Positions 8,309-17,304 of a DNA stretch of 64,000 bases are shown here, in pieces. The stretch comes from an uncultured Alphaproteobacteria bacterium. GTDB taxonomy: Bacteria > Pseudomonadota > Alphaproteobacteria > Methylaequorales > Methylaequoraceae. Under the pieces are notes generated by a model. That model had not been told where the DNA came from and searched no databases. It saw only the letters and a list, made by a program, of their open reading frames with translations. The stretch covers positions 1-64,000 of the forward strand of contig CABZFH010000004.1 in NCBI GenBank assembly GCA_902524895.1, given 5' to 3'. The first letter of the stretch is position 1, and each line of letters opens with the position of its first letter. The position numbers and the translations under genes are program-made.

Positions 8309-9178
8309 ATGATTACATCTGAAAAAATAAAAAATCTAAGATTAAAAACTGGTGCTGGAATGATGGATTGTAAAAAAGCTCTCGAAGAGGTTAATGGAGA
8401 TATTGACAGTGCTGTAGATTGGTTAAGAAAGAAAGGAATTAGTAAGGCTCAAAAAAAATCGGCGAGAGATGCCTCAGAGGGGTTAGTTACAATTTCAATT
8501 AACGATCGTTCGGCAGCTATAATGGAAATTAATTGTGAAACTGACTTCGTTGCAAGAAATCAAGATTTTCAAAAGTTCTGTAATAAACTAACTAATCTCG
8601 TAATAAAAAAAAAAATTTTAAATGTAGACGATCTTTTAAATGATCATCTAGATGATAACCCTGTAAACGATGAATTAACTTCAATGATTTCCAAACTTGG
8701 AGAAAACCTTATTATCAAAAGATTAAGGTATGTAGAAGGAGATAATGTTTTTTTTCAAAAATATGTTCATAATGCTGTTAATGATAATGCAGGAAAAATT
8801 GGCGTGCTTCTTGAGTACACGGCAAAGCCTAACTTTAAAGATGAGGAAAATATTACAAAGAATCTTTGCATGCATATTGCTGCAACTGATCCAAAATCTA
8901 TTTATCCCGAAGATTTAAATGATGACCTAATAGATAGAGAAAAAGCAGTTTTTAAAGATCAGTTATCTAATTCTGAAAAACCTAAAGAAATTATCGATAA
9001 AATTATTGAAGGAAAAATTAGTAAATTTTTTGAAGAAGTTTGTTTAGCTGAACAATTTTTTGTTATGGATAATAAAGTTAAAATTAGTCAATTTATAAAT
9101 AATTATAATAAGAAATACGACTGCGATCTGATAATTAAAAGTTTTATTATTTTTAAGGTTGGTGAAATAATTGCTTAA
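8309..9178 (+). CDS. tsf: Elongation factor Ts
   Basis: 289 residues, normal length. EF-Ts is the nucleotide exchange factor for EF-Tu. The N-terminal UBA-like domain carries KIKNLRLKTGAGMMDCKKAL (residues 6-25), followed by the TDFVARN motif (about 76-82) that contacts EF-Tu, and the core with HIAATDPKSI. The C-terminal part is lysine- and asparagine-rich like the rest of this genome but otherwise ordinary. It follows rpsB and precedes pyrH by 17 nt, the standard order. Co-transcription with rpsB is expected, so the S2 leader would act on both genes. Confidence 0.97.
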   Translation: MITSEKIKNLRLKTGAGMMDCKKALEEVNGDIDSAVDWLRKKGISKAQKKSARDASEGLVTISINDRSAAIMEINCETDFVARNQDFQKFCNKLTNLVIKKKILNVDDLLNDHLDDNPVNDELTSMISKLGENLIIKRLRYVEGDNVFFQKYVHNAVNDNAGKIGVLLEYTAKPNFKDEENITKNLCMHIAATDPKSIYPEDLNDDLIDREKAVFKDQLSNSEKPKEIIDKIIEGKISKFFEEVCLAEQFFVMDNKVKISQFINNYNKKYDCDLIIKSFIIFKVGEIIA

Positions 9179-9195
9179 TTACGCTATACTTAGTT

Positions 9196-9911
9196 GTGCC
9201 AAAAAAAAAATTTAAGCATATTCTGTTAAAGTTATCTGGTGAAGCCCTGATGGGAAAAAAGAATTTGGAATTGATATTCCAACTATAGATTATGTAACAA
9301 GTCAAATTTATCAAATTTACAAAAAAAATATAAAAATCTCTATTGTTGTTGGTGGTGGTAATATTTTTAGAGGTTCTTCTGGTCATAGCAAGGGTATGGA
9401 CAGAGTCACTGCTGATTATACAGGTATGATGGCTACAGTAATTAATTCTCTTCTGCTTCAAAGTTCATTAGAAAAATTGTTAGTTCCAACAAGAATCCTT
9501 TCAGCCATCAAAATGGATACAGTTTGTGAGCCATATATTAAGCGAAGAGCAATTAGACACATTGAAAAAAATAGAGTTGTGATTTTTGCAGCTGGAACCG
9601 GCAATCCTTTTTTTACAACAGATACAGCGGCAGCATTACGAGCATCAGAAATGAAATGTGATGTAATATTTAAAGCTACAAAAGTAGATGGAATTTATGA
9701 TTCAGATCCAATTAAAAATAAAAAAGCAAAAAAATTTAAATTTATAAGTTATGATGAAGTCATAAAAAAAAATTTAAAAATAATGGATACTTCTTCAATT
9801 TCTCTTGCAAGAGAGAATAAAATTGCGATTATAGTATTTTCACTTTTTGAAAAAGATTCACTACTGAATGCTATAAATGGAAATGGAAACTTTACCTTAA
9901 TTAACGAGTAA
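9196..9911 (+). CDS. pyrH: UMP kinase, requires a -1 frameshift as sequenced
   Basis: UMP kinase phosphorylates UMP to UDP, an essential step. The gene starts at GTG 9196 (VPKKKFKHILLKLSGEALMG) but this frame stops at TAG 9286-9288 after 30 residues. The rest of the protein (EFGIDIPTIDYV..., VVGGGNIFRG, DRVTADYTGMMATVIN, then FFTTDTAAALRA and KVDGIYDSDP) is intact in the -1 frame through 9911. Joining the frames at A AAA AAG (9255-9261) gives a full-length protein of about 238 residues with no missing family residue. It is either programmed frameshifting, transcript slippage on the six A's, or a one-base loss in the sequence. A 171-residue internal start at 9396 would lack the N-terminal phosphate-binding region and is not credible. 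frr follows after 4 nt. Confidence 0.9.
9255..9282 (+). other. Candidate -1 ribosomal frameshift signal in pyrH
   Basis: Zero-frame codons GGA AAA AAG contain the heptamer A AAA AAG (9255-9261), the same slippery sequence as E. coli dnaX. Three bases later TTGGAAT (9265-9271) can pair perfectly with ATTCCAA (9276-9282) around a TGAT loop. Slippage by -1 resumes at GAA (9261-9263) in exactly the frame of the rest of pyrH. The 3-nt spacer is shorter than usual for stimulators (5-9 nt). The hairpin bases also encode conserved residues FGIDIP, so it may be fortuitous. Confidence 0.5.
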
Positions 9912-9915
9912 AATT

Positions 9916-10470
9916 ATGGAGTTTAATCAAAAAAAAGTTGAAGATAAAATGCTTAAATCGGTTGATGTTCTGAAAAAAGAATTGTCAGGACTAAGAACTG
10001 GAAGAGCTTCTGTTGGCCTCTTAGAACCAATTCAAGTTGATGCTTATGGATCTAAAGTTCCTCTAACTCAAGTTTCTGCTATAAGTGTTCCAGAATCAAG
10101 AATGTTGGCTGTCCAAGTATGGGATAATTCTTTAATAAGCGTTGTGGAGAATGCAATCAGAACTGCAAATCTTGGTTTAAACCCGATGACAGAAGGAAAT
10201 TTAATCAGGTTACCTATACCAGATTTAACTGAAGAAAGAAGAAAAGAAATTGCCAAATTAGCATCAAAGTATTCTGAAGATACAAAAATTTCGGTCAGAA
10301 ATGTCAGGAGAGATGCTATGGATTATTTAAAGGAATCTGAAAAAAATAAAGAAATTTCAAAAGACGAACTGTTTCAGTATTCAGATCAGATACAAAAACT
10401 AACAGACAAAATTATTTTATTGATTGATGAATTATTTTATGAGAAGGAAAAAGATATTTTGCAAATTTAA
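9916..10470 (+). CDS. frr: Ribosome recycling factor
   Basis: 184 residues, the usual size. RRF splits post-termination ribosomes together with EF-G. Diagnostic stretches are LRTGRASVGLLEPIQVDAYGS (about residues 26-46), ISVPESRMLAVQVWD and the C-terminal helical RNVRRDAMDYLKESEKN. It lies 4 nt behind pyrH and its TAA shares one base with the ATG of uppS (TAATG), so translation is probably coupled. Nothing unusual is seen. Confidence 0.97.
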   Translation: MEFNQKKVEDKMLKSVDVLKKELSGLRTGRASVGLLEPIQVDAYGSKVPLTQVSAISVPESRMLAVQVWDNSLISVVENAIRTANLGLNPMTEGNLIRLPIPDLTEERRKEIAKLASKYSEDTKISVRNVRRDAMDYLKESEKNKEISKDELFQYSDQIQKLTDKIILLIDELFYEKEKDILQI

Positions 10471-11180
10471 TGGATTACGATATAAAAAAAAACGAACTTA
10501 GACATGTTGCATTTATTATGGATGGTAATAGAAGATGGGCCAAAAAAAATGGTCTCCCTGTAATTGATGGTCATAAAATGGGTTCTCAAGTAATAAAAAA
10601 AATTGTAAAAAAATCATTAAAATTAAAGATCAGATATTTAACGTTTTATAGTTTCTCTACAGAAAATTGGAATAGAGACCCTCTAGAAGTAAATGATTTA
10701 CAAAACTTGTTAAAGTTTTATTTGGATTCAGAGGTTGAAAACTTTATAAAAAATAAAATAAAATTTAAAGTTATTGGTGATATTAGTAACTTCAGCAAAC
10801 CTATAACAAATAGGCTTACTAACATTATCGACTTGACCAAAAATTTTAATGATCTACATTTTATTCTAGCGCTGAGTTATGGTTCTAGGCACGAGATAAT
10901 CAATGGAATAAATAAGTTAATTAAAACCAGAAAAAAAGATATTAAAGAAGAAGTGTTCACCGATTTCTTGATGACAAAAGACATTCCTGATCCAGATTTG
11001 GTGATAAGAACTTCTGGAGAGATGAGAATTTCAAATTTTCTATTATGGCAAATTGCATATTCAGAGTTATACTTTACCAAAACATTATGGCCCGACTTTA
11101 ATTCCTCAAAATATCAAAAAGCTATTAATAATTTTATCAAACGAAAAAGAAGATTTGGTACAGATCCTAAACTAAGATGA
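10470..11180 (+). CDS. uppS: Isoprenyl transferase (undecaprenyl diphosphate synthase)
   Basis: 236 residues. Adds isopentenyl units in cis to farnesyl diphosphate to form the C55 carrier lipid for peptidoglycan and LPS. The catalytic motif is FIMDGNRRWAKKNG (about 15-28), with the substrate motif YSFSTENWNRD (about 61-71) and the late LVIRTSGEMRISNFLLWQ and YSELYFTKTLWPDF motifs that bind isopentenyl diphosphate. It overlaps frr by one base and cdsA by 4 nt. The position between frr and cdsA is the conserved proteobacterial order. Confidence 0.96.
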   Translation: MDYDIKKNELRHVAFIMDGNRRWAKKNGLPVIDGHKMGSQVIKKIVKKSLKLKIRYLTFYSFSTENWNRDPLEVNDLQNLLKFYLDSEVENFIKNKIKFKVIGDISNFSKPITNRLTNIIDLTKNFNDLHFILALSYGSRHEIINGINKLIKTRKKDIKEEVFTDFLMTKDIPDPDLVIRTSGEMRISNFLLWQIAYSELYFTKTLWPDFNSSKYQKAINNFIKRKRRFGTDPKLR

Positions 11181-12007
11181 ATATAACACGAATTATATCC
11201 TCATTTTTTCTATTACTTTTAATTTTTATAAGTTCAAAATCAAAATTATTTTTTAATATTGTATTAATAAATTTTTTATCATTTCTTTGCTTTTGGGAGT
11301 TTTTTAGGTTACTTAACTTTAAAACCTTACAAAATATAAATAAATTCAGAGTTAATAATTTTTTTTTGACAAGATCAAAGATAACTTTAACTGATTTTAT
11401 TCAGTTAATTTTGCTACAAATGGTACTTGTTTTTTATACTTTTGATAAATTATTTTTTTCAACTTTAATATTTGTCATAGTCTTGTTTTTAAATACATTT
11501 AAAAGTAATTACAAAATTTTGAGTTTTGTTGGGATTGTTTATTTAATAATACCCTTCATTTCTGCTTTTAACTTTTATGATAGTCAAAGAAGTTTATTAA
11601 TTTTAGTTTTCCTAGTTGCAATTACTACGGACATCGGAGGTTATTTATTTGGTAGAAGCTTAAATGGGCCCAAAATTTTTCCTATCACAAGTCCAAATAA
11701 AACATGGGCAGGTTTTCTAGGTGGAATTTTTCTTACTACTTTAGTTTTATCTTTCTTTTCTGATATAAATTTATTATCTAACTATTTATGGCTACCAATA
11801 ATTGTTTTATTATCAGTCATTTGTCAATTAGGAGATTATATTGAATCTTTTTTTAAAAGATTTTGTAATGTTAAAGATAGTAGTAATTTAATTCCTGGTC
11901 ACGGAGGGGTCTTAGATAGAATTGATGGAATTATTCTATTACTTATAGTTATTTTTATTTTAAATCTTACAAATTTTAATTTTTTAGAGAATTTAAAGAT
12001 TTTTTAA
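11177..12007 (+). CDS. cdsA: Phosphatidate cytidylyltransferase (CDP-diacylglycerol synthase)
   Basis: 276 residues, polytopic membrane protein with about 7-8 hydrophobic segments. Converts phosphatidic acid and CTP to CDP-diacylglycerol for phospholipid synthesis. The family signature is seen near the end: SFFKRFCNVKDSSNLIPGHG followed by GVLDRIDGI (about residues 233-262), with TTDIGGYLFGRSLNGPK and SPNKTWAGFLGG before it. The N-terminal half is weakly conserved and very rich in Phe/Leu. It overlaps uppS by 4 nt; a 55-nt AT-rich gap follows before dxr. Confidence 0.95.
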   Translation: MNITRIISSFFLLLLIFISSKSKLFFNIVLINFLSFLCFWEFFRLLNFKTLQNINKFRVNNFFLTRSKITLTDFIQLILLQMVLVFYTFDKLFFSTLIFVIVLFLNTFKSNYKILSFVGIVYLIIPFISAFNFYDSQRSLLILVFLVAITTDIGGYLFGRSLNGPKIFPITSPNKTWAGFLGGIFLTTLVLSFFSDINLLSNYLWLPIIVLLSVICQLGDYIESFFKRFCNVKDSSNLIPGHGGVLDRIDGIILLLIVIFILNLTNFNFLENLKIF

Positions 12008-12062
12008 AATATAATATGCTTTACAACTAAAAAATTATTTGAAAATTATATAAATATTTAAT

Positions 12063-13220
12063 ATGAGAAAAAAAATAACTATTTTTGGTTCTACTGGATC
12101 AGTAGGTGATTCTACTTTAGATATTTTGAATTTACATAAAGATAAGTTTGAGCTAATTGGTCTAACAATCAATAAAAATTATAAAAAATTAATTAATCAA
12201 ATAAAAATTTTTAAACCCAAAGTTGTGTCTATAAGAGATGAAATTGCTTATCAAGAATTTAAAAAAGAAAATCCTGATCCTTCTATTGAAGTATTAAGTG
12301 GAAAAGATTGTTTAGTAGATATTTTAGATTATGAAGTAGATTTTATTATGGCCTCAATAGTTGGTTCAGCTGGACTACTTCCGGTTATAAAGGCTGCAGA
12401 AAAAGGCATTGATATTGGTTTAGCAAATAAAGAAAGTCTTGTATGTTCAGGTAACATTTTAAAAAAAATATTAAATAAAACTAAATCTAATCTTTTACCC
12501 ATCGACTCTGAACACAATGCTATTTTTCAAGTTTTTGAAAAATCTAATCAAGATCAAATAGAAAAAATAATTCTTACAGCATCAGGTGGCCCTTTTTTTA
12601 AAAAAACTTGTAAAGATTTAGCACATATTACACCTGAGCAAGCAATTGAGCATCCGAACTGGAAAATGGGCAAAAAAATTTCAGTTGATTCTGCTACACT
12701 CATGAATAAAGGTTTAGAATTTATAGAAGCGCATTATTTATTTGATATGCCAACTAATAAAATAGATGTAATCATACATCCACAATCTATTATTCATTCT
12801 TGTGTAGAGTATAGGGATGGATCAATCTTATCTCAGATGGGGACACCTGACATGAAAACTCCAATAGCATATGCTTTATCGTATCCAAAGCGAACTAATG
12901 CTTCAGTACAGAAATTAGATTTGACAAAATTATCTAAATTAACTTTCTTTAAACCTGATCATCGATCATTTCCTTCATTAAACTTAGCTATTTCTTCTTT
13001 AGAGCAGGGTGGAAGTGCTCCAACAGTTCTAAATGCAGCAAACGAAATAGCTGTTGAAGCTTTTTTGAATAAAAGAATTTCCTTTTTATCAATTTCAAAA
13101 GTTGTTGATTTAACTTTAAATAAGTCTAATATTTGTGAAATGAATAATATTGAAGATGTACTAAATATTGATAAAGAAAGCAGAGAAATTTCAGAATCAA
13201 TGATTGAAAAATTTGTTTAA
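12063..13220 (+). CDS. dxr: 1-deoxy-D-xylulose 5-phosphate reductoisomerase
   Basis: 385 residues. Second step of the MEP isoprenoid pathway, forming 2-C-methyl-D-erythritol 4-phosphate with NADPH and a divalent metal. The NADPH-binding GSTGSVGDSTLDIL is at 9-22; the active-site motifs are GLANKESLVCSG, DSEHNAIFQ and the ASGGPFF loop, with NKGLEFIEAHYLF binding metal and substrate. It supplies the same pathway as ispDF at 38593 and the substrate chain used by uppS. The preceding 55-nt gap has a TATAAT at 12010-12015 that could be an internal promoter, though in this composition that is weak evidence. Confidence 0.97.
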   Translation: MRKKITIFGSTGSVGDSTLDILNLHKDKFELIGLTINKNYKKLINQIKIFKPKVVSIRDEIAYQEFKKENPDPSIEVLSGKDCLVDILDYEVDFIMASIVGSAGLLPVIKAAEKGIDIGLANKESLVCSGNILKKILNKTKSNLLPIDSEHNAIFQVFEKSNQDQIEKIILTASGGPFFKKTCKDLAHITPEQAIEHPNWKMGKKISVDSATLMNKGLEFIEAHYLFDMPTNKIDVIIHPQSIIHSCVEYRDGSILSQMGTPDMKTPIAYALSYPKRTNASVQKLDLTKLSKLTFFKPDHRSFPSLNLAISSLEQGGSAPTVLNAANEIAVEAFLNKRISFLSISKVVDLTLNKSNICEMNNIEDVLNIDKESREISESMIEKFV

Positions 13221-13238
13221 ATAATCTTTGTAATTAAT

Positions 13239-14303
13239 ATGATTTTAGAGACTTTACTTTCGTTTATAAATTTAGTTCTACCGTTCTTAATAATTCTCAC
13301 AGTATTAGTCTTTGTGCATGAATTAGGCCACTATCTAATTGCAAGATTTAATGGAGTAAAAGTAGAAATCTTTTCTATTGGTTTTGGTAAAGAATTATTC
13401 GGTATAAATGATAAAAAAGGAACAAGATGGAAATTTTCACTCATTCCATTAGGTGGTTATGTCAAAATGCATGGTGATGAAGATGCTGCAAGTTCAAAAC
13501 AAAAAAAAGAATCTGAAATTGATCCAAATATCTCTTTCTATAAAAAATCAGTTGGCCAAAGATCAGCAATTTTGTTTGCTGGTCCTGCAGCAAATTATAT
13601 ATTTTCTTTTATTCTTCTCATATTTATTAACATTTTTTATGGTTCACCAGTTGTTAAACCGATTGTCTCAGAGTTAGTGATTGATGGACCAGCAATGCAA
13701 GCAGGAGTTAAAGAAAAAGATCTAATTTTATCAGTTAATAAAAAACAAATTGAAAGTTTTGAGGAATTAAGACAAATAATCCAAAAAGAAAACAATGAGT
13801 ATGTTAATTTAACTATCAGTCGTAACAATAAGGTTTTCGATTTAAATATTTTTGTGAAAGATAAAAAAATTGGTATTAAAGGACTAGAACAGGATTTAAA
13901 AAAACTTAATTTTTTTGAATCCATAAATCATTCTGCTTATCAAATTTACTTTTTTACTGTGTCTACTATCAATGGAATAATTGAAATTTTTAAAGGTGAA
14001 AGAAATACTGATGAGCTTGGAGGGCCAATAAGAATTGCTGAACTGTCAGCAGATTTTTGGAGCAAAGGGGTCCATAGCACATTATGGTTTATGGTTCTGA
14101 TTTCATTAAATCTTGGTTTAATAAATTTATTTCCAATACCACTGCTTGATGGAGGACATCTTTTATTTAATTTCGTTGAATTTATTAAAGGGTCACCTAT
14201 TGATAAAAAAACATTAGAACTTTTGCACAGCATAGGTTTTTTTGTTTTAATATCTTTAATGTTATTTGCTACGTATAATGATATTTCTAGGTTTTTTATT
14301 TAG
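13239..14303 (+). CDS. rseP: RIP site-2 zinc metalloprotease RseP
   Basis: 354 residues. Intramembrane protease that cleaves membrane-anchored regulators and signal-peptide remnants. The zinc motif HELGH lies at 27-31 inside the first membrane helix. One PDZ domain (about 125-205) contains the typical GPAMQAGVKEKDLILSVN. The second active-site motif NLFPIPLLDGG is near residues 293-303 in a late helix, and a final helix ends the protein. Only one PDZ domain is clear, as in many alphaproteobacterial homologues, against two in E. coli. It lies between dxr and bamA, the standard order, with an 18-nt spacer from dxr. Confidence 0.95.
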   Translation: MILETLLSFINLVLPFLIILTVLVFVHELGHYLIARFNGVKVEIFSIGFGKELFGINDKKGTRWKFSLIPLGGYVKMHGDEDAASSKQKKESEIDPNISFYKKSVGQRSAILFAGPAANYIFSFILLIFINIFYGSPVVKPIVSELVIDGPAMQAGVKEKDLILSVNKKQIESFEELRQIIQKENNEYVNLTISRNNKVFDLNIFVKDKKIGIKGLEQDLKKLNFFESINHSAYQIYFFTVSTINGIIEIFKGERNTDELGGPIRIAELSADFWSKGVHSTLWFMVLISLNLGLINLFPIPLLDGGHLLFNFVEFIKGSPIDKKTLELLHSIGFFVLISLMLFATYNDISRFFI

Positions 14304-14336
14304 ATATAACTTTTTGTAATATAATAAAAATCAGTT

Positions 14337-16709
14337 ATGAAAAAATGTAAAATATTTGTAAAATTTTCAACAATAATAATATTTTTTTCTCATGATTTAT
14401 ATGCACAAAAACAAAATTATTACCCTGGTACACCTTCTTCTAGTTATAATATTGATTATTCCAATAGCATCCAATTAAATGAAGTTAAAGAAAATAAAGA
14501 AAGCGTCACGGGTCAATTAAAAGCAACTGTTACCAAAGAAAAAGTTATCGTTAACGGCAACGTAAGGCTAGACGCTGAAGTAATTATTAGAGACTCTAAA
14601 ATTAATGACTTTACAATTAAAAACTCTAAAGCTATTAACTCAGCTGTAAAGAATCTATTTGCAACTGGTTATTTTAAGGATGTAAAAATTTCTAAGTCGG
14701 GCGAAAATATTTTAATAAATATTGTAGAAAATCCTATCATTAATCTAATTGCTTTTGAAGGTAATTCAGAAATTAAAGATGAAACGTTAGAAGACGAAGT
14801 GTTAATGAAAATAAGGAATGTTTATTCATCAGATAAAATAAAAGACGATGTTTTAAAAATTCAAAATTTATACAAAAGACTTGGTTTTTTTTCAGCTTTT
14901 GTAGAGCCTAAAATAATTAAATTAAATGGAAATAGAATTAATCTAGTTTATGAAATATCTGAGGGTTCTGAAGCAAAGATAAAAAAAATAAATTTCGTTG
15001 GAAATAAAAAATTTTCTGACTCAACTCTTAAAGATGTAATCTATTCTGAGGAAACACGATGGTACAAATTTTGGGGCGGAAGTGATAAATTTGATCAAGA
15101 TAGACTAAATTATGATAAAGACGTATTAAAAAAATATTATTTTGATAATGGATATATTGATTTTAGGATATTGTCTACATCTTCTCAGTTAGTTTCTTCT
15201 ACAAAAGATTTTATTTTAAACTTTAAAATATTTGAAGGTGATAGATACAAGGTTTCAGAGATTGAAGTAGATAGTAACATACGAGGGTTTAAAAACATAA
15301 ACATAAAAAAACTTTTAGAGATTGAAAAAAATGATTGGTTCAGTTCTAAAAATGTTGAAAGAACAATGGATAATATTATTGAAAAAGCTTCTGAATATGG
15401 TTTTGCTTTTGTTAATGTTCGACCTAAGTTAAAGAAAATAAATAATTTTGTAAGTATAATTTTTGAAGTTGTTGAAGGCGATAAATTCTATGTAGAAAGA
15501 GTAAACATTCAAGGAAATTTGAAAACTCATGATAAGGTAGTAAGAAGAGAAGTTGAGGTAGATGAAGGTGATGCATTTAATTTAACGAAAATAAGAAAAA
15601 CAGAGAGAAATTTAAATTCTTTAGCATTGTTTGAGAGTGTAAGTGTAAATTATGATCAATTAGAAAATACTAATAAAGCTGTTGTTGATATAGAAGTAAA
15701 GGAAAGATCAACAGGAGAGTTTAGCGTTGGTGCCGGACTTTCGTCTCTAGATGGTGTTATGGGCAATGTAGGCATTAAAGAAAATAATCTTTTTGGAGAA
15801 GGTAAAGAGTTGTCTGCATCACTAGGTCTGTCAACAAGAAGAAATAGTATAGATCTAAGTTATACAGAACCATACCTTTTAGGTAAAGATTTAGCCGCTG
15901 GTATTGATTTATTTAATGTAAGAAGAAACAACAAAACCTACAGCGGTTACAAACATAATATAATCGGTTTTAAAGTAAGATCAGGTTATGAAATCATTGA
16001 TGATTTAAGACACTTTAACAGTTATACCTTAAAAAGAGACAAAATACACGATATAGATCCATCCTCATCAACATATATTAAAGATCAGGAAGGAAAATCT
16101 GTTACATCCATGATAGGTCAAGCTTTACAATTTGATAAACTTAATGATAGAATTAATCCAACTGACGGTTACAGAATCAGATTTGATTTGGACTACTACG
16201 GTTTAGGCGGAAATTCCCGACATTTACAAACTGAATTGAAAATAGCGAGTTTTTTTAGAATATTTGAAAACATAATCGCATCAACTCATCTTGACTTAGG
16301 ATACATCCTTCCGTTTAAAAATGTTAAAATTAATAACAGATTTTTTCTATCTGGTGATCAAATGAGAGGATTTAAAAATCACGGTATTGGACCAAGAGAT
16401 ATAAAAACTTCTGATGCGCTTGGGGGAGAGCAATATGCAGTTTTAAGAAATGAAATAAATTTTCCTCTTGGCCTTCCTGAGGAGCTTGGTTTAAAAGGAG
16501 TTGTTTTTGGAGACGTTGGGTCATTAGCTAAAACATTTGATATGGGTCAGAATATCAAAGATCAAATTAATCTAAAAGCAGCAACGGGAATTGGAGTTCA
16601 GTGGTTGTCACCTTTTGGACCTGTAAAAGTGTATTTGTCTAAAGCGATTTTAAAAGAAACATACGACAAAACAGAGACTTTTAGATTTACATTTGGTACA
16701 ACTTATTAA
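14337..16709 (+). CDS. bamA: Outer membrane protein assembly factor BamA
   Basis: 790 residues. Central Omp85 component of the BAM machine that folds beta-barrel proteins into the outer membrane. A signal peptide is visible (residues 1-24, KKCKIFVKFSTIIIFFSHDLYAQ), then five POTRA domains over about 75-425 and a 16-stranded barrel domain to the C-terminus. Barrel marks include FSVGAGLSSLDG, the late QMRGFKNHGIGPRD (the conserved RGF loop) and the C-terminal aromatic beta-strand TFRFTFGTTY. It is followed by skp after about 20 nt, an envelope-biogenesis pairing. An unusual stretch of about 50 residues (25-75) before POTRA1 has no recognisable domain. Confidence 0.96.
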   Translation: MKKCKIFVKFSTIIIFFSHDLYAQKQNYYPGTPSSSYNIDYSNSIQLNEVKENKESVTGQLKATVTKEKVIVNGNVRLDAEVIIRDSKINDFTIKNSKAINSAVKNLFATGYFKDVKISKSGENILINIVENPIINLIAFEGNSEIKDETLEDEVLMKIRNVYSSDKIKDDVLKIQNLYKRLGFFSAFVEPKIIKLNGNRINLVYEISEGSEAKIKKINFVGNKKFSDSTLKDVIYSEETRWYKFWGGSDKFDQDRLNYDKDVLKKYYFDNGYIDFRILSTSSQLVSSTKDFILNFKIFEGDRYKVSEIEVDSNIRGFKNINIKKLLEIEKNDWFSSKNVERTMDNIIEKASEYGFAFVNVRPKLKKINNFVSIIFEVVEGDKFYVERVNIQGNLKTHDKVVRREVEVDEGDAFNLTKIRKTERNLNSLALFESVSVNYDQLENTNKAVVDIEVKERSTGEFSVGAGLSSLDGVMGNVGIKENNLFGEGKELSASLGLSTRRNSIDLSYTEPYLLGKDLAAGIDLFNVRRNNKTYSGYKHNIIGFKVRSGYEIIDDLRHFNSYTLKRDKIHDIDPSSSTYIKDQEGKSVTSMIGQALQFDKLNDRINPTDGYRIRFDLDYYGLGGNSRHLQTELKIASFFRIFENIIASTHLDLGYILPFKNVKINNRFFLSGDQMRGFKNHGIGPRDIKTSDALGGEQYAVLRNEINFPLGLPEELGLKGVVFGDVGSLAKTFDMGQNIKDQINLKAATGIGVQWLSPFGPVKVYLSKAILKETYDKTETFRFTFGTTY

Positions 16710-16730
16710 AAATAAAAAATGGAGAACTAT

Positions 16731-17294
16731 ATGAAATATTTAAAACTATACGTATTAATTTTTTTAATTACTTCTTTTAGCTTTAATTTACGTTCTCAAG
16801 AATCTATAGATAATCCTATAAAAATAGATTCTGTGAGAATTGCAGTTATTGATATGCAGAAAATATTGAATGAATCAGTAGCTTATCAAGGAGTTGTTGA
16901 ACAATTTGAAAACATACGAAGAAAGCAAAGAAATAAAATGACTAAATTAGAGGATGAAATAAGAGATTCAGAAAATAATCTTTTTAAGCAAAAAAATTTG
17001 ATCTCTAAAGAAAAATACGCTGAAAAAGTTCAAGAGTTAACCAATAGAATTAACGAAGTAAAAGAACAAAAAAATAAAGATGTTAAAAGATTTGAATTAT
17101 CTTTTGAAAAGGCAACTAGTAAAATTCAAGCAGCACTAATCGATGTTTTATCAAAAATAGCTAACAAACAAAAACTAGATTTAGTAATGGCTAAGAGTCA
17201 AGTTTTATTAGTAGGAAACAGTATTGATCTTACAAATGTTGCAGTAGAGGAATTGAATAAAGTTTTACCAAATGTTTCTTTGAATTTAAGATAG
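16731..17294 (+). CDS. skp: Periplasmic chaperone Skp/OmpH
   Basis: 187 residues from ATG 16731. Skp is a trimeric periplasmic chaperone that holds unfolded outer-membrane proteins on their way to BamA. The sequence shows a signal peptide (KYLKLYVLIFLITSFSFNLRSQ), the conserved IAVIDMQKILNESVAYQ body start and a long charged coiled coil (about residues 65-135). An upstream ATG at 16719 is in frame, but GGAG at 16721-16724 sits 6 nt before ATG 16731, so the later start is preferred; it also gives a cleaner signal peptide. The neighbours bamA and lpxD are those found across proteobacteria. Confidence 0.9.
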   Translation: MKYLKLYVLIFLITSFSFNLRSQESIDNPIKIDSVRIAVIDMQKILNESVAYQGVVEQFENIRRKQRNKMTKLEDEIRDSENNLFKQKNLISKEKYAEKVQELTNRINEVKEQKNKDVKRFELSFEKATSKIQAALIDVLSKIANKQKLDLVMAKSQVLLVGNSIDLTNVAVEELNKVLPNVSLNLR

Positions 17295-17304
17295 GTAATA
17301 TGGT

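Noticed and set aside
9396-9911. A 171-residue UMP kinase starting at ATG 9396
   Set aside because: It would lack the N-terminal strand, KLSGEAL and GGGN phosphate-binding motifs. These are encoded directly upstream, in the same frame back to 9261 and in the +1 frame before it, so the long frameshifted gene is the better reading.
13637-13924. Antisense open frame opposite rseP, and many similar ones (for example 5078-5344, 45430-45762, 48272-48583)
   Set aside because: They lie wholly opposite conserved genes, have no family resemblance, and arise because AT-rich coding sequence leaves antisense frames open.
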